DNA of 64,000 bases, from contig NZ_CP072548.1 in assembly GCF_017798005.1 (NCBI RefSeq), positions 186,001 through 250,000 on the forward strand, written 5' to 3'. Made by a program: the position numbers and the translations under genes. The stretch comes from Aggregatibacter sp. 2125159857 (GTDB taxonomy: Bacteria; Pseudomonadota; Gammaproteobacteria; Enterobacterales; Pasteurellaceae). The notes below the pieces were generated by a model. The model was not told the origin of the DNA, made no database searches, and saw only the letters and a program-made list of their open reading frames with translations. Shown one piece after another: positions 40,979-54,227 of this stretch (position 1 is its first letter; the number at the start of each line of letters is the position of its first letter).

Positions 40979-41725
40979 ATGCAGACAAAAAAATTATTCA
41001 TTGCGCTCTTATTAGGCACGGCAACACTCACGGGTTGTTCATCAACCATTGATCCGGAAACCGGAGAACGTAAAGATGCCTTAGAGGGTTTTAACCGTAA
41101 AATATGGGATTTTAACTATCATGTTGCTGATCCTTACGTATTAAAACCTCTTGCTAAAGGCTGGAAAGAATATGTCCCTTCCCCAATACGCACGGGAATT
41201 GTTAACTTTGCCAATAATCTTGATGAACCAGCAAGCTTTGCTAACCGTTTAGTGCAAGGTGAATTTAAATTGGCAATGGTTCATTTCAACCGTTTTTGGT
41301 TAAATAGTATTTTTGGTTTAGGTGGCGTAATTGATGTTGCAAGCTACAGCGCACCACTTAAAAAAGAAGAAAATTCCCGATTCGGCGATACATTAGGTCG
41401 CTATGGTGTAGGAACCGGCCCTTATATTATGCTTCCTGTCTATGGCCCGGCAACACCACGACAAGATATTGGTAACCTAGCAGATACCACGTATCCAATG
41501 TTGTCATTATTAGGTCCTTGGAGTCTATTAAAATGGACGGTTCAAGGGATTGATACTCGTGCAAGTTTAATGGATAAAGAAGCATTGTTAGATCAGGCTC
41601 AAGATCCTTACGTTACTTTCCGCGAAGCTTATTTCCAAAATATTGACTATCGCATCCGTGCCAACAAGAAAGAAGAAAAAGCAACTCCGGCCTTGTCAGA
41701 AGATATTCTTAATCAAATTGACTGA
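40979..41725 (+). CDS. mlaA: Outer-membrane lipoprotein MlaA (VacJ)
   Basis: MlaA sits in the inner leaflet of the outer membrane next to a porin and extracts misplaced phospholipids for return by MlaBCDEF. The 248 residues have a lipoprotein signal with lipobox LTGC (Cys near residue 20). The MlaA domain follows, with DALEGFNRKIWDFNYHVADP (about 34-53), FANNLDEPASFANRLVQGE (about 79-97) and GVGTGPYIMLPVYGP (about 144-158). It is monocistronic, with a hairpin well downstream and a REP cluster between. In H. influenzae VacJ has been tied to serum resistance. Confidence 0.96.
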   Translation: MQTKKLFIALLLGTATLTGCSSTIDPETGERKDALEGFNRKIWDFNYHVADPYVLKPLAKGWKEYVPSPIRTGIVNFANNLDEPASFANRLVQGEFKLAMVHFNRFWLNSIFGLGGVIDVASYSAPLKKEENSRFGDTLGRYGVGTGPYIMLPVYGPATPRQDIGNLADTTYPMLSLLGPWSLLKWTVQGIDTRASLMDKEALLDQAQDPYVTFREAYFQNIDYRIRANKKEEKATPALSEDILNQID

Positions 41726-41755
41726 TTAATTTTCTCTTTAATTCATAATTAGTGA

Positions 41756-41918
41756 ATCGTAGCCTGCAACTTGTTGCACGAAATCGTGAATACCCAAAAG
41801 GGTTAAATAAACGTTTCGCGCATGATTTGATAGTGCATCGAAATGCACGCTACGCATGAAATGTATGAATTACGCATCGAGGTTAATTATTCGTGCAACA
41901 AGTTGCACGCTACGAGGG
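41756..41918. repeat. REP/BIME cluster downstream of mlaA
   Basis: A forward REP (GTAG at 41759, then CTGCAACTTGTTGCACG) is followed by a 70-base spacer and two inverted REPs, GTGCATCGAAATGCAC then GCTACG (near 41834) and GTGCAACAAGTTGCAC then GCTACG (near 41896). The spacer and the GAAATGTATGAATTACGCAT linker are clearly homologous to the array at 14687-15070. This is the basic unit (one forward, two inverted) of that longer array. With the terminators below it accounts for the 41726-42128 gap. Confidence 0.8.
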
Positions 41919-42012
41919 GGAAATAATCTTCCTATATATTGAGTTTCGGTTTTCAGTCTTGTTTTCGTTATATCGCAAGTTTTTTTCTGTTCATCGCTTA
42001 AGCTATTTAGCT

Positions 42013-42031
42013 CCATACGCATCGCGTATGG
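42013..42031 (+). terminator. Likely plus-strand terminator for mlaA
   Basis: CCATACGC (42013-42020) pairs with GCGTATGG (42024-42031) around a 3-base loop and is followed by TTTTTA. It lies about 290 bases after the mlaA stop, beyond the REP cluster. Confidence 0.7.
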
Positions 42032-42040
42032 TTTTTATCG

Positions 42041-42066
42041 CCAGACTTTGGCTGGCTATAATAAAA
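42041..42066. repeat. Dispersed hairpin element, second copy
   Basis: GCCAGACTTTGGCTGGCTAT and the A-rich tail match the element at 15064-15090 at all but one or two bases. As there, it lies between REP DNA and the terminator of a minus-strand operon. Confidence 0.6.
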
Positions 42067-42068
42067 AA

Positions 42069-42094
42069 GGACTGAATCCCAAGGGATTCAGTCC
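42069..42094 (-). terminator. Rho-independent terminator of the atp operon
   Basis: GGACTGAATCCC (42069-42080) pairs perfectly with 42083-42094. On the minus strand it is followed by TTTTTTATT, 35 bases after the atpC stop. Confidence 0.88.
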
Positions 42095-42128
42095 TTAATT
42101 TTTATGAAATCATTGCACGCCGTAAAAA

Positions 42129-42557
42129 TTAGCGTTTAGATTTCACTAACTTCTCAGTAAGTTCGTAAGCACGAAGTTTCGCCAATTCTTTAGAAAGTTT
42201 AGACATTAACAATTCGTAATCAGCATCATGGTGATGTTGATGAATGTTTTCTTCCGCACGTTTCTTAGCAGCAAGAATACGCTCGCTATCAAGCTCTTGA
42301 CCACGAATTGCAACATCCGCAAGAACAGTCACAATCGTTGGTTGAACTTCTAAAAAACCACCGGAAACATAGATAACTTCTTCGTTATCATTTTCTAAAG
42401 TAAATTTAACAATACCCGGCTTGATCGCGGTTAATAAAGGGGTGTGCCCCGGCAAAACACCGAGCTCACCCTCAATACCTGTTGCTTGAACACTTTTCAC
42501 ATTACCGGAAAAGATTTTTTGTTCTGCACTTACGACTGTTAAATTAAATGTTGCCAT
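42129..42557 (-). CDS. atpC: F1Fo ATP synthase epsilon subunit
   Basis: Epsilon is part of the central stalk and inhibits ATP hydrolysis through its C-terminal helices. The start used is the ATG at 42557 ([18 protein letters not shown]), preceded by AAGGAG, giving 142 residues. The N-terminal beta-sandwich includes [19 protein letters not shown] (about 31-49). The C-terminal helical pair spans about residues 88-140. It is the last gene of the operon, followed by a terminator. Confidence 0.97.
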   Translation of the reverse strand: MATFNLTVVSAEQKIFSGNVKSVQATGIEGELGVLPGHTPLLTAIKPGIVKFTLENDNEEVIYVSGGFLEVQPTIVTVLADVAIRGQELDSERILAAKKRAEENIHQHHHDADYELLMSKLSKELAKLRAYELTEKLVKSKR

Positions 42558-42598
42558 GTTTTTCTCCTTCAAGTTTGATATGCATCAGCTTGAAGTGA

Positions 42599-44858
<2,260 letters not shown>

Positions 44859-44873
44859 CTTATTTCTCCGTTA

Positions 44874-46415
44874 CTACCAAGCACTATTCGCTTTGAAACT
44901 ATCCAAAATACCTTTTAATGTATCTTTGATTTCATCATTATAGTTACCGGTTTTAGTAAGCTCTTGCATAAACTCGGCATAATTACGATTTGCATAATCT
45001 AAAAGTGCGGTCTCAAAACTTGCAATTTTAGATAACTCAACATCGTCTAAATAACCAAATTCAACCGCAAATAACACTACTGCTTGCTCAGCAACAGAAA
45101 GCGGAGAAAATTGTTTTTGTTTCAACAATTCGGTTACTTTTTCACCGTGAGAAAGTTGTTTACGAGTTGCATCATCAAGATCAGAAGCAAACTGAGCAAA
45201 TGCCGCTAATTCACGGTATTGCGCAAGTGCGGTACGAATACCACCGGCAAGTTTCTTAATGACCTTAGTTTGTGCTGAACCACCCACACGAGAAACCGAA
45301 ATACCCGGGTTTACCGCTGGACGGATACCGGAGTTAAACAAGTTAGACTCTAAGAAAATCTGACCGTCGGTAATAGAAATCACGTTGGTTGGAACGAATG
45401 CAGAAACGTCACCCGCTTGAGTTTCAATAATCGGAAGTGCGGTTAAAGAACCTGTTTTTCCTTTTACTTCACCTTTGGTGAATTTTTCTACGTATTCTTC
45501 ATTTACACGAGAAGCACGTTCAAGTAAACGTGAGTGTAAGTAGAATACATCACCAGGATAAGCTTCACGACCCGGTGGACGACGTAATAATAGGGAAATT
45601 TGACGATAAGCAACCGCTTGTTTAGAAAGATCATCGTAAACGATTAATGCATCTTCACCACGATCACGGAAATATTCACCCATTGCACAACCGGCATAAG
45701 GTGCTAAATATTGTAATGCAGCAGATTCAGACGCAGATGCCGCAACCACGATAGTGTTAGCTAATGCACCATGTTCTTCTAATTTACGTACTACGTTAGC
45801 AATTGTTGACGCTTTTTGACCAATTGCCACATAGATACATTTAATGCCTGAATTACGTTGGTTAATGATGGCATCAATCGCTAATGCTGTTTTACCGGTT
45901 TGACGGTCACCGATAATCAATTCACGTTGACCACGACCGATTGGCACCATGGAGTCAACCGCTTTATAACCGGTTTGTACTGGTTGATCAACGGATTTAC
46001 GTTCAATTACACCCGGCGCGATAACTTCAACCGGAGAAAAACCGTCATTTTCAATTTCACCTTTACCATCAATTGGTTGACCAAGAGTGTTTACAACACG
46101 ACCTAATAAACCACGACCAACCGGCACTTCAAGAATACGGCCGGTACATTGCACTTCCATTCCTTCAGCAAGATCGGCATAAGGCCCCATAACTACCGCA
46201 CCAACCGAATCGCGTTCAAGGTTAAGTGCCATGGCATAACGGTTGCCCGGTAAGGCGATCATTTCGCCTTGCATCACATCGCTTAAACCATGGATACGAA
46301 TAATCCCATCACTGACAGAAACAATCGTTCCTGTATTGCGGGCTTCGCTCACCACATCAAATTGAGCAATGCGTTTTTTAATCAATTCACTAATTTCAGT
46401 TGAATTTAGTTGCAT
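44874..46415 (-). CDS. atpA: F1Fo ATP synthase alpha subunit
   Basis: Alpha alternates with beta in the F1 hexamer and carries non-catalytic nucleotide sites. The 513 residues show Walker A as [20 protein letters not shown] (about 167-186), the [22 protein letters not shown]-type region near residue 270, and the family signature [17 protein letters not shown] (about 364-380). Start [20 protein letters not shown] is typical. Two uptake signals lie within the gene. Confidence 0.98.
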   Translation of the reverse strand: MQLNSTEISELIKKRIAQFDVVSEARNTGTIVSVSDGIIRIHGLSDVMQGEMIALPGNRYAMALNLERDSVGAVVMGPYADLAEGMEVQCTGRILEVPVGRGLLGRVVNTLGQPIDGKGEIENDGFSPVEVIAPGVIERKSVDQPVQTGYKAVDSMVPIGRGQRELIIGDRQTGKTALAIDAIINQRNSGIKCIYVAIGQKASTIANVVRKLEEHGALANTIVVAASASESAALQYLAPYAGCAMGEYFRDRGEDALIVYDDLSKQAVAYRQISLLLRRPPGREAYPGDVFYLHSRLLERASRVNEEYVEKFTKGEVKGKTGSLTALPIIETQAGDVSAFVPTNVISITDGQIFLESNLFNSGIRPAVNPGISVSRVGGSAQTKVIKKLAGGIRTALAQYRELAAFAQFASDLDDATRKQLSHGEKVTELLKQKQFSPLSVAEQAVVLFAVEFGYLDDVELSKIASFETALLDYANRNYAEFMQELTKTGNYNDEIKDTLKGILDSFKANSAW

Positions 46416-46427
46416 TTTCTAATCCTC

Positions 46428-46976
46428 TTATAATTGCAACTCATTTGCTAAACGGGCAAGCTGTCCGCGACTACTGCCGTCTATGACAAAATCCTCTGTA
46501 CGAATGATAACACCGGCAATGAGCGAGCTATCAACGTTGCAATTTAACTTAACTTTTTGGGCTAATCTTTTTTCCATTGCGGCTGCAATTCTTTCTTGTT
46601 GCATGACGCTTAATGGTTGAGCCGATATGACGTTCACTTCCGCAATAGCTTTATATTCCTCAACATAATGTTGGAATTCTTTAAAAACTTGCGGAAGAAC
46701 AGTTAAACGCTTATTTTCAGCCATTAACCGAACTAAGTTTTGCCCATATTGATCTAATTGTTCACCACAAATTGAGATCACCGTATCTGCTAATTTTTGT
46801 GCAGAAAGAGAACCTGTTAGATAATTTTGCATTGTTTCGTTTTTCACTAATTCAGCAAGAAAACCTAACATTTCATTCCATTTCTCTACCGCACTTTTGT
46901 CAGATGTACTTTGTTCAACGGCAAAATCAAACGCTGCTTTAGCATAAGGGCGAGCTATGGTAGTTAATTCTGACAT
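46428..46976 (-). CDS. atpH: F1Fo ATP synthase delta subunit
   Basis: Delta joins the top of F1 to the peripheral stalk. The start used is the ATG at 46976 ([20 protein letters not shown]), which does not overlap atpF and gives 182 residues. The N-terminal six-helix bundle spans about 1-110. The C-terminal segment [20 protein letters not shown] (about 148-167) is the PROSITE-type delta signature. It lies between atpF and atpA with 12-13 base gaps. Confidence 0.96.
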   Translation of the reverse strand: MSELTTIARPYAKAAFDFAVEQSTSDKSAVEKWNEMLGFLAELVKNETMQNYLTGSLSAQKLADTVISICGEQLDQYGQNLVRLMAENKRLTVLPQVFKEFQHYVEEYKAIAEVNVISAQPLSVMQQERIAAAMEKRLAQKVKLNCNVDSSLIAGVIIRTEDFVIDGSSRGQLARLANELQL

Positions 46977-46989
46977 AAGCTCAACCTTC

Positions 46990-47460
46990 TTATAGTTCTG
47001 CAACTAATTTATCAATAATGTCATTGTTGGCTGCTTCATCCACAGTACGTCCAACAATTTTTTCAGCACCTGCAATGGCCAAAGACGCAACTTTTACACG
47101 TAATTCTTCTTGAACACGTTTACGTTCAGCTTCAACCTCAGCATAGCCTTGTTCAATGATTTTCGCTTTAAGTTCTTCGGCTTCTGCCTTCACTTCGTCT
47201 AAAACTTCATTGCGACGTTTATTGGCTAAATCTAAAATTTCTTGCGCTTGAATTTTCGCTTCAGAAATTTCCTTTTCAACAAGCATTTTAGTATCTGCTT
47301 GTTCTTTTTTAGCCGCTTCAGCAGAAGCTAAAGCATTCGCAATTTGGCTTTGACGTTTTTCAATTGCACTAATAATTGGTGGCCAAACAAATTTCATGCA
47401 GAACCACACGAAAATTGCAAACGCAATCAGTTGACCAATCAATGTTGCATTTAGATTCAC
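46990..47460 (-). CDS. atpF: F1Fo ATP synthase b subunit
   Basis: Two b subunits form the peripheral stalk. The 156 residues have one N-terminal membrane helix (about 5-25, [20 protein letters not shown]) and then a long, charged, Ala-rich coiled coil (about 30-140) ending in the delta-binding region. Length equals that of E. coli b. It lies between atpE and atpH. Confidence 0.97.
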   Translation of the reverse strand: MNLNATLIGQLIAFAIFVWFCMKFVWPPIISAIEKRQSQIANALASAEAAKKEQADTKMLVEKEISEAKIQAQEILDLANKRRNEVLDEVKAEAEELKAKIIEQGYAEVEAERKRVQEELRVKVASLAIAGAEKIVGRTVDEAANNDIIDKLVAEL

Positions 47461-47509
47461 AACGTCCTCCTTAATCTGCTTGTTTTACGTTGATAAGCAA
47501 ATAAGGTGA

Positions 47510-47782
<273 letters not shown>

Positions 47783-47821
47783 TTAAGTTTAGCCCTAGAG
47801 CCGGTTAATAAAAAAATAAAA

Positions 47822-48631
<810 letters not shown>

Positions 48632-48637
48632 TTAAAA

Positions 48638-49015
48638 TTAAGACCTGTTCAGCAAAAATGGAACGACATTGTTCAACACTAATGCCATGAAAAAACCTGC
48701 AAAAAATAAAATGAATTCACTTACATGAAATCCTTTAAACGCAGCAATAATACATAGTATCGTTAATGCAAACTTTACCGCTTCCCCACGATAAAGCGCG
48801 GTCAATTTTGTTGATAAATGCTGTTTACGATAAAAAATAAGATACACAAAAGCACAAAAAGGCAGAAAAGCACAGAAAAATCCAAGACAGAAATCAACCG
48901 CACTTTTCCACTGCCAAAGTGAGATTAACGCACCGATAATGAGTAAAATCCCCATTTCAATCCATATTGATTTTTGGTAACAATGCTTCGCTTGCGTTAA
49001 AACCCTAGACATCAC
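48638..49015 (-). CDS. atpI: ATP synthase protein I
   Basis: AtpI is a small membrane protein that heads the atp operon and is thought to help c-ring assembly; it is not part of the final enzyme. The 125 residues have four hydrophobic segments (about 18-36, 40-60, 76-95, 98-118). The family is poorly conserved; position between rsmG and atpB, as in E. coli, is the strongest evidence. Confidence 0.88.
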   Translation of the reverse strand: MMSRVLTQAKHCYQKSIWIEMGILLIIGALISLWQWKSAVDFCLGFFCAFLPFCAFVYLIFYRKQHLSTKLTALYRGEAVKFALTILCIIAAFKGFHVSEFILFFAGFFMALVLNNVVPFLLNRS

Positions 49016-49118
49016 ATTATTTTTTAGTATGCAAAAACTGGCTAATTATACATTTAGCACAGAGAGATTCAACTTAAAAAAAGGGAAAAACTGTTAAATA
49101 AATCACACTTTTAGAAAT

Positions 49119-49751
49119 TTAATGCAGAATGATTAAATGTCGTTCACCTACAAGCTCAGGAACATGGAGTTTAATCACCTCTTTAACCATAAATTTCCCC
49201 TCCAAGGCTTGAACTTCCTCATTGTGATAGAGGCCTTTTAAGGCATAAAAATGCCCCTCTTTTTTCGGTAAATGATGGCACCAGTCGGTCATCTCCTTTA
49301 ACGAGGCAAAAGCACGACTTAATACCCCGTCAAATTGATGATCGGGTTGATATTCTTCCGCGCGGCTCAACACTGCTTCAACATTGGTAAGCTCTAACTC
49401 ACGTACCGCATTGCGAATAAAGCTGATCCGTTTACCCAAGCTATCTAACAAAACAAAGTGTTTTTGCGGATTAATGATAGCTAAAGGCAAGCCGGGCAAG
49501 CCCGGGCCGGTGCCGACATCAATAAAACGATCACCTTGTAAATAAGGGCTTACCACAAGACTGTCTAAAATATGTTTAACCACCATTTCCTGTGGATCAC
49601 GCACAGACGTTAGGTTATAAGCCTTGTTCCATTTATTCAACAGCAAAACCAGCTTCACTAACTGTTGTTGCTGTTGTTCTGTCACAGAAAGTGCGGTCTG
49701 TTTTAACAATGTTTTTAGCTTATCCGCCAACTGAATGTCTAAATTAGTCAT
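49119..49751 (-). CDS. rsmG: 16S rRNA (guanine527-N7)-methyltransferase RsmG
   Basis: RsmG (GidB) methylates G527 in the 530 loop of 16S rRNA with SAM; its loss gives low-level streptomycin resistance in other bacteria. The 210 residues show the SAM-binding motif [18 protein letters not shown] (about 75-92) and [17 protein letters not shown] (about 99-115). The N-terminal [19 protein letters not shown] (about 39-57) is conserved. The ATG overlaps the last base of the mnmG stop region, so the two are translationally coupled. Confidence 0.97.
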   Translation of the reverse strand: MTNLDIQLADKLKTLLKQTALSVTEQQQQQLVKLVLLLNKWNKAYNLTSVRDPQEMVVKHILDSLVVSPYLQGDRFIDVGTGPGLPGLPLAIINPQKHFVLLDSLGKRISFIRNAVRELELTNVEAVLSRAEEYQPDHQFDGVLSRAFASLKEMTDWCHHLPKKEGHFYALKGLYHNEEVQALEGKFMVKEVIKLHVPELVGERHLIILH

Positions 49752-51640
49752 TATTCACCACGTTTTAGCATGCCTTGCTTTTTCAAATTCACCAGAATGA
49801 TGGAAATCGCTGCCGGCGTAATACCGGAAATACGGCTCGCTTGTCCGATAGAGACCGGACGATGTTGTTCCAATTTTGCCCGCACTTCGTTAGATAAACC
49901 GGAAACTTTGCTGTAATCAAAGTGAGCCGGAATAGCTGTATTTTCGTGGCGTTTTTGTTTTTCGATTTCTTCTTGTTGATGCTCAATATAGCCTTGATAT
50001 TTAATGGCGATTTCTACTTGTTCTACCGCTTCTTTATCTTCCATTGCCGGTTGATATGGCGTTAAGGAAGTCAAAATATCGTAAGTCATTTCCGGACGGC
50101 GTAATAAATCTTCACCACTGGCTTCACGCACTAATGGACTATTCAATACTTTATTGGCTTCTTCTAGGTATTCAGAACGTGGATGCAACCAAATACTGCG
50201 TAAGCGTTGACGCTCTTGCTCGATATTTTCCATTTTTTGGTTAAAACGAGCCCAGCGTGCGTCATCAATTAACCCTAATTCATGGGCAATTGGCGTTAAA
50301 CGAATATCGGCATTATCTTCACGCAATAACAAACGGTATTCCGCACGAGAGGTAAATACGCGATAGGGTTCTTTTGTTCCTAATGTACAAAGGTCATCCA
50401 CCAACACACCGGTGTAAGCCTGATCACGGCGCGGAAACCAGGCTTCTTTCTCTTGTACATAAAGACCTGCATTAATCCCAGCCAATAAGCCTTGTGCTGC
50501 TGCTTCTTCATAACCGGTTGTACCATTAATTTGACCGGCAAAGAATAAACCTTGAATGAATTTGGTTTCTAAGGTGGGTTTTAAATCACGGGGATCAAAA
50601 TAATCATATTCAATGGCATAACCCGGTTTCACAATGCGGGCATTTTCCAACCCTTTCATGGAATTGACGATACCTATTTGCACGTCAAAAGGTAAACTGG
50701 TTGAAATCCCATTCGGATACACTTCATTGCTGGTCAAGCCTTCCGGCTCTAAATAAATTTGGTGCGAATTACGATCCGCAAAGCGCATTACTTTATCTTC
50801 GATCGATGGACAATAACGCGGCCCGATCCCTTCAATGACACCGGTATACATCGGGCTACGATCCAAGTTATTACGGATCACTTCATGGGTTTTTTCATTG
50901 GTGTGGGTGATATAACAAGGAATTTGTTGCGGGTGATCAGAAACGGATCCCATAAAAGAGAACACCGGCAATACTGCATCGCCATGTTGTTTAGCTAAGA
51001 CTTCAAAATTGATCGTACGTGCATCAATACGCGGTGGTGTTCCGGTTTTTAAGCGATCCACACGTAAACCAAGATCTCTTAAACGATGAGAGAGGGTTAT
51101 CGAAGCCGGATCACCTGCACGTCCCCCTTCATAATTTTGTAAACCAATATGGATCTTACCGGCTAAGAAGGTGCCGGCGGTTAAGATCACAGATTTTGCA
51201 TGAAACGTAAGCCCCATTTTCGTTGTAACACCGGTTACACGATCTTGTTCGATCAAAATATCCGTGGCTTCTTGTTGGAAAATATCTAAATTCGGTTGAT
51301 TTTCAAGGGCGATTCTAACGGCTTGACGATATAACACACGATCCGCTTGCGCACGCGTTGCGCGTACGGCCGGGCCTTTACTGCTGTTTAATGTACGAAA
51401 TTGAATACCGGCTTTATCGGCGGCATGCGCCATTAATCCGCCCATGGCATCCACTTCTTTTACTAAATGCCCTTTGCCAATGCCCCCAATCGCCGGGTTG
51501 CAAGACATTTGTCCGAGCGTATCTACATTATGAGTAAGTAATAGGGTTTTTAATCCCATACGTGCAGGTGCCAATGCGGCTTCTGTTCCTGCATGACCGC
51601 CACCGATCACGATGACATCATAGGTTTCAGTGTAAAACAT
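49751..51640 (-). CDS. mnmG: tRNA uridine-34 modification enzyme MnmG (GidA)
   Basis: MnmG, with MnmE, adds the (carboxy)aminomethyl group to wobble uridine 34 of certain tRNAs using FAD and methylenetetrahydrofolate. The 629 residues start with the dinucleotide-binding motif [20 protein letters not shown] (about 9-28). They include [20 protein letters not shown] (about 45-64) and [15 protein letters not shown] (about 271-285), the GidA signatures, and a helical C-terminal domain. It abuts oriC on its 5' side and rsmG on its 3' side, the classic arrangement, so its transcription can affect origin opening. Confidence 0.98.
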   Translation of the reverse strand: MFYTETYDVIVIGGGHAGTEAALAPARMGLKTLLLTHNVDTLGQMSCNPAIGGIGKGHLVKEVDAMGGLMAHAADKAGIQFRTLNSSKGPAVRATRAQADRVLYRQAVRIALENQPNLDIFQQEATDILIEQDRVTGVTTKMGLTFHAKSVILTAGTFLAGKIHIGLQNYEGGRAGDPASITLSHRLRDLGLRVDRLKTGTPPRIDARTINFEVLAKQHGDAVLPVFSFMGSVSDHPQQIPCYITHTNEKTHEVIRNNLDRSPMYTGVIEGIGPRYCPSIEDKVMRFADRNSHQIYLEPEGLTSNEVYPNGISTSLPFDVQIGIVNSMKGLENARIVKPGYAIEYDYFDPRDLKPTLETKFIQGLFFAGQINGTTGYEEAAAQGLLAGINAGLYVQEKEAWFPRRDQAYTGVLVDDLCTLGTKEPYRVFTSRAEYRLLLREDNADIRLTPIAHELGLIDDARWARFNQKMENIEQERQRLRSIWLHPRSEYLEEANKVLNSPLVREASGEDLLRRPEMTYDILTSLTPYQPAMEDKEAVEQVEIAIKYQGYIEHQQEEIEKQKRHENTAIPAHFDYSKVSGLSNEVRAKLEQHRPVSIGQASRISGITPAAISIILVNLKKQGMLKRGE

Positions 51641-52057
51641 GATTATGAATGATCTCTATTTTAAATGAGGTACGGATCTGTTGATCCTTGAAAAAATTGG
51701 TCGCTATTTTACTGAAAATCTTAGGTGGTTAAAAGATGCGTTTCAGTGAAAGAAAAAAGCGGGATCGGGAGAAGGATCTTCGCTAATAAAAAATAAGATC
51801 TTTATATAGAGATCTTTTATTATTACTATTATAAGGATCATCAAAACCGTTGAATAAGATCGTTTTTACGTTGTAAATGAAAGACATAGATCATTTTCAA
51901 ACGTGTTAAGATCTTCCCGATCGATACCGTTAATTCTTGTGTATAACTTCCTTATTTATCCACAGGTTGATTAGCATCAGAATTTATTCATCACATAAAA
52001 ACAGATTTTTAACAATAATCAATGAAGTTATCCACATGCTGTTTGCTTTTTTATTGA
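51641..52057. other. Chromosomal replication origin (oriC)
   Basis: The 417-base gap between mnmG and mioC holds about twelve GATC sites within 290 bases, far above chance. An AT-rich unwinding region with repeated AGATCTTT/GAGATCTTTTATT-like 13-mers lies at about 51795-51830. DnaA boxes follow: TTATCCACA at 51956-51964 and 52028-52036, and TTATACACA on the minus strand at 51938-51946. The same parts in the same order (13-mers near mnmG, DnaA boxes toward mioC) make up E. coli oriC. The GATC cluster implies Dam/SeqA control of initiation. Confidence 0.9.
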
Positions 52058-52501
52058 TTAAATATTATGCGTAAAATTAGGTAACCAGTCTTCTGCGCAC
52101 TGTTCTTGATCAGATTCTGTTAAGACATCAATGCGTAAAGCATCGGTTATTTTGACCGCACTTTTTGCCAACAAACTTTGTTCTACTTTGTCCACGGCAA
52201 AGCAAAAGGTATCGTAATCAGAATTTCCTAAACCGATCACCGCAAATCTTAAGTGGGAAAGGTCGTTATCACTTGCATCCAGAGCTTCAAATAATGGTTT
52301 TAGATTATCCGGTAATTCTCCTGCGCCATGGGTGGAAGTCACCACTAGCCATAATTTTTCATTGATTACATCATTTAATGCCGGGCCGTGGTGCAATTCA
52401 GTACTGAAACCCTGTTGTTGTAATCGGCTTTCTATGTGTTCGGCAAGATATTCGGCACCGCCTAAAGTGCTGCCGGTGATTAAGCAAATGTGAGGTTGCA
52501 T
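52058..52501 (-). CDS. mioC: Flavodoxin-like protein MioC
   Basis: MioC is a short-chain flavodoxin, shown in E. coli to support biotin synthase in vitro. It is transcribed toward oriC and its transcription can influence initiation. The start used is the ATG at 52501 with GGGAGAAAAA before it, giving 147 residues. The FMN phosphate loop is [13 protein letters not shown] (about 8-20), followed by [13 protein letters not shown] (about 54-66) and [13 protein letters not shown] (about 87-99). Position on the far side of oriC matches enterobacteria. Confidence 0.95.
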   Translation of the reverse strand: MQPHICLITGSTLGGAEYLAEHIESRLQQQGFSTELHHGPALNDVINEKLWLVVTSTHGAGELPDNLKPLFEALDASDNDLSHLRFAVIGLGNSDYDTFCFAVDKVEQSLLAKSAVKITDALRIDVLTESDQEQCAEDWLPNFTHNI

Positions 52502-52518
52502 TTTTTCTCCCAAAAAAG

Positions 52519-52541
52519 AAGGCTTAGATTAACTAAGCCTT
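52519..52541 (-). terminator. Rho-independent terminator after zapB
   Basis: AAGGCTTAG (52519-52527) pairs with CTAAGCCTT (52533-52541) around a 5-base loop. On the minus strand it is followed by TTCTTTTTT. Confidence 0.85.
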
Positions 52542-52558
52542 GGTTTAATAAAGAATCA

Positions 52559-52777
52559 TTAGATACTGTCAGTGATGCCTAAAAGTGAGCGTAAACGTTC
52601 TTGAATATTTTGATGTTCGCTTCTTAATTGTTCGTTTTCACTGCGTAACGCATCGTTTTCTTGTTGTGATCTGCCGTTTTTTTCTTTTAATTCATCCACT
52701 TCGAGTTGAAGGAGTTGAATGGTTTCAACGGCTTGTTTAATTTTGTTTTCTAACTGATCTAAAACTTCTAATGACAT
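52559..52777 (-). CDS. zapB: Cell division protein ZapB
   Basis: ZapB is a small coiled-coil protein that joins ZapA and the Z-ring to MatP and the terminus. The 72 residues are almost entirely a heptad coiled coil (about 4-65), rich in Glu, Gln and Leu, with [21 protein letters not shown] in the middle. [20 protein letters not shown] is the typical start. The start follows AGAGGAAATCACT. It is monocistronic. Confidence 0.92.
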   Translation of the reverse strand: MSLEVLDQLENKIKQAVETIQLLQLEVDELKEKNGRSQQENDALRSENEQLRSEHQNIQERLRSLLGITDSI

Positions 52778-53004
52778 AGTGATTTCCTCTAAAAAATGGA
52801 TAAAAAGTAGAGGTATTCTACCGACTTAATTGATTTTATTAAAGCAAAGAATCGCATTATCTGTTAATTCATGGGGGTTAGTCGTCCTCCGTAAAAGAAA
52901 TTTTCTTAAAAATTCGCCATGAAGCAGAAAAAACCTTGAGAAAACTGACCGCACTTTTGAGTTGATGAAGAGGTCAGTCTGTCTAGGGCAGACGCATCCA
53001 TGGA

Positions 53005-53037
53005 AATCTAGCAGTCTTCACGGCTAGATTGTTATTT
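53005..53037 (+). terminator. Terminator-like hairpin upstream of metJ
   Basis: AATCTAGC (53005-53012) pairs perfectly with GCTAGATT (53023-53030), a 10-base loop between, followed by GTTATTTTTATTC. It ends 58 bases before the metJ ATG. The nearest upstream plus-strand gene is absent (zapB runs the other way), so it must end a small RNA or a metJ leader. A weaker hairpin (GTCTG...CAGAC, about 52977-52993) precedes it. This is the main content of the 52778-53094 gap, with one uptake signal at about 52948. Confidence 0.65.
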
Positions 53038-53094
53038 TTATTCTTTTTTATTAGAATATTGAGACAATTACTAAGGTTATTTCAGGAATCAATT

Positions 53095-53412
53095 ATGGCG
53101 AATTGGAACGGACAATACATTAGCCCTTATGCAGAACATGGCAAAAAAAGCGAACAAGTGAAAAAAATTACGGTTTCCATTCCAATTAAAGTGCTTGAAA
53201 TTTTGACAAATGAACGCACTCGTCGCCAAATTCGTAATTTACGCCACGCAACAAACAGTGAATTGCTTTGTGAAGCTTTTTTGCACGCCTTTACTGGTCA
53301 GCCTTTGCCAACAGATGAAGATTTGCTCAAAGAGCGCAGCGATGAAATTCCTGAAGAAGCGAAAGTGATTATGCGTGAGTTAGGTATTGATCCGACCAAA
53401 TGGGAATATTAA
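53095..53412 (+). CDS. metJ: Methionine regulon repressor MetJ
   Basis: MetJ is a ribbon-helix-helix dimer that, with SAM, binds tandem AGACGTCT boxes and represses methionine genes. The start used is the ATG at 53095 ([20 protein letters not shown]), giving 105 residues, the same size as E. coli MetJ. The DNA-binding beta-strand and helices are in [20 protein letters not shown] (about 21-40) and [20 protein letters not shown] (about 42-61). A clear target, the Met box of metNIQ, lies in this same window at 63530-63545. Confidence 0.97.
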   Translation: MANWNGQYISPYAEHGKKSEQVKKITVSIPIKVLEILTNERTRRQIRNLRHATNSELLCEAFLHAFTGQPLPTDEDLLKERSDEIPEEAKVIMRELGIDPTKWEY

Positions 53413-53483
53413 TTTCTCATTTCTCTCTTTGCCCTCTTCTTTTCTGTTATGATAGAACCATGATTTTTAGTTAATGTTCTATT

Positions 53484-54227
53484 ATGCGAGTACCTAGAAT
53501 TTATCATCCTACATCGTTGAATCATCTCACTTTTTGCACTTTGTCTGAAGACGGTGCCAACCATGTGGGACGTGTTTTGCGTATGCAGCCCGGTGAACGC
53601 CTTGAACTTTTTGATGGCAGTAACCAGACATACCAAGCGATGATTACGCAGGTGAGTAAAAAAAGCGTCGATGTAGAAATTTTAAGCCAGCAATTTGACG
53701 ATCGGGAAAGTCCATTGTTTATTCATCTTGGGCAAGTAATTTCGCGTGGTGAACGCATGGAATTTACCATTCAAAAATCCGTCGAATTAGGCGTGAACGT
53801 GATTACGCCATTGTGGTCAGAACGTTGCGGCGTGAAATTAGACGGTGATCGTATGGATAAAAAAATCCAACAATGGCAAAAAATCGCCATTGCGGCGTGT
53901 GAACAATGCGGCCGGAATAAAATTCCGGAAATTCGCCCATTAATGAAATTACAACAATGGTGTGCCGAACAAGATGGCGCACTGAAATTAAATCTTCATC
54001 CGAGAGCAACACATTCTATTCGCACATTGCCAATGATACCCACTGCCGGCGTGCGCTTACTAATTGGTTCTGAAGGTGGCTTATCAGCGCAAGAAATTGC
54101 ACAAACCGAACAACAAGGTTTTGTGGAAGTGTTATTAGGAAAACGTGTATTACGCACTGAAACAGCCGCGATGGCAGCAATAACCGCGTTACAAGTCTGT
54201 TTTGGTGATTTGGGGGAAACATTATGA
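53484..54227 (+). CDS. rsmE: 16S rRNA (uracil1498-N3)-methyltransferase RsmE
   Basis: RsmE methylates U1498 in the decoding region of 16S rRNA. It is a SPOUT enzyme with an N-terminal PUA-like domain (about 1-70) and a C-terminal trefoil-knot domain. The knot motifs are visible: [14 protein letters not shown] (about 193-206) and [20 protein letters not shown] (about 215-234). The 247-residue length is typical. Its TGA stop overlaps the ATG of yqgE (ATGA). In E. coli gshB lies between these genes; here it does not. Confidence 0.96.
   Translation: MRVPRIYHPTSLNHLTFCTLSEDGANHVGRVLRMQPGERLELFDGSNQTYQAMITQVSKKSVDVEILSQQFDDRESPLFIHLGQVISRGERMEFTIQKSVELGVNVITPLWSERCGVKLDGDRMDKKIQQWQKIAIAACEQCGRNKIPEIRPLMKLQQWCAEQDGALKLNLHPRATHSIRTLPMIPTAGVRLLIGSEGGLSAQEIAQTEQQGFVEVLLGKRVLRTETAAMAAITALQVCFGDLGETL

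Noticed and set aside
52977-53037. tRNA-like fold upstream of metJ
   Set aside because: The two hairpins lack a T-loop, acceptor stem and CCA; they fit a leader or small-RNA terminator better.
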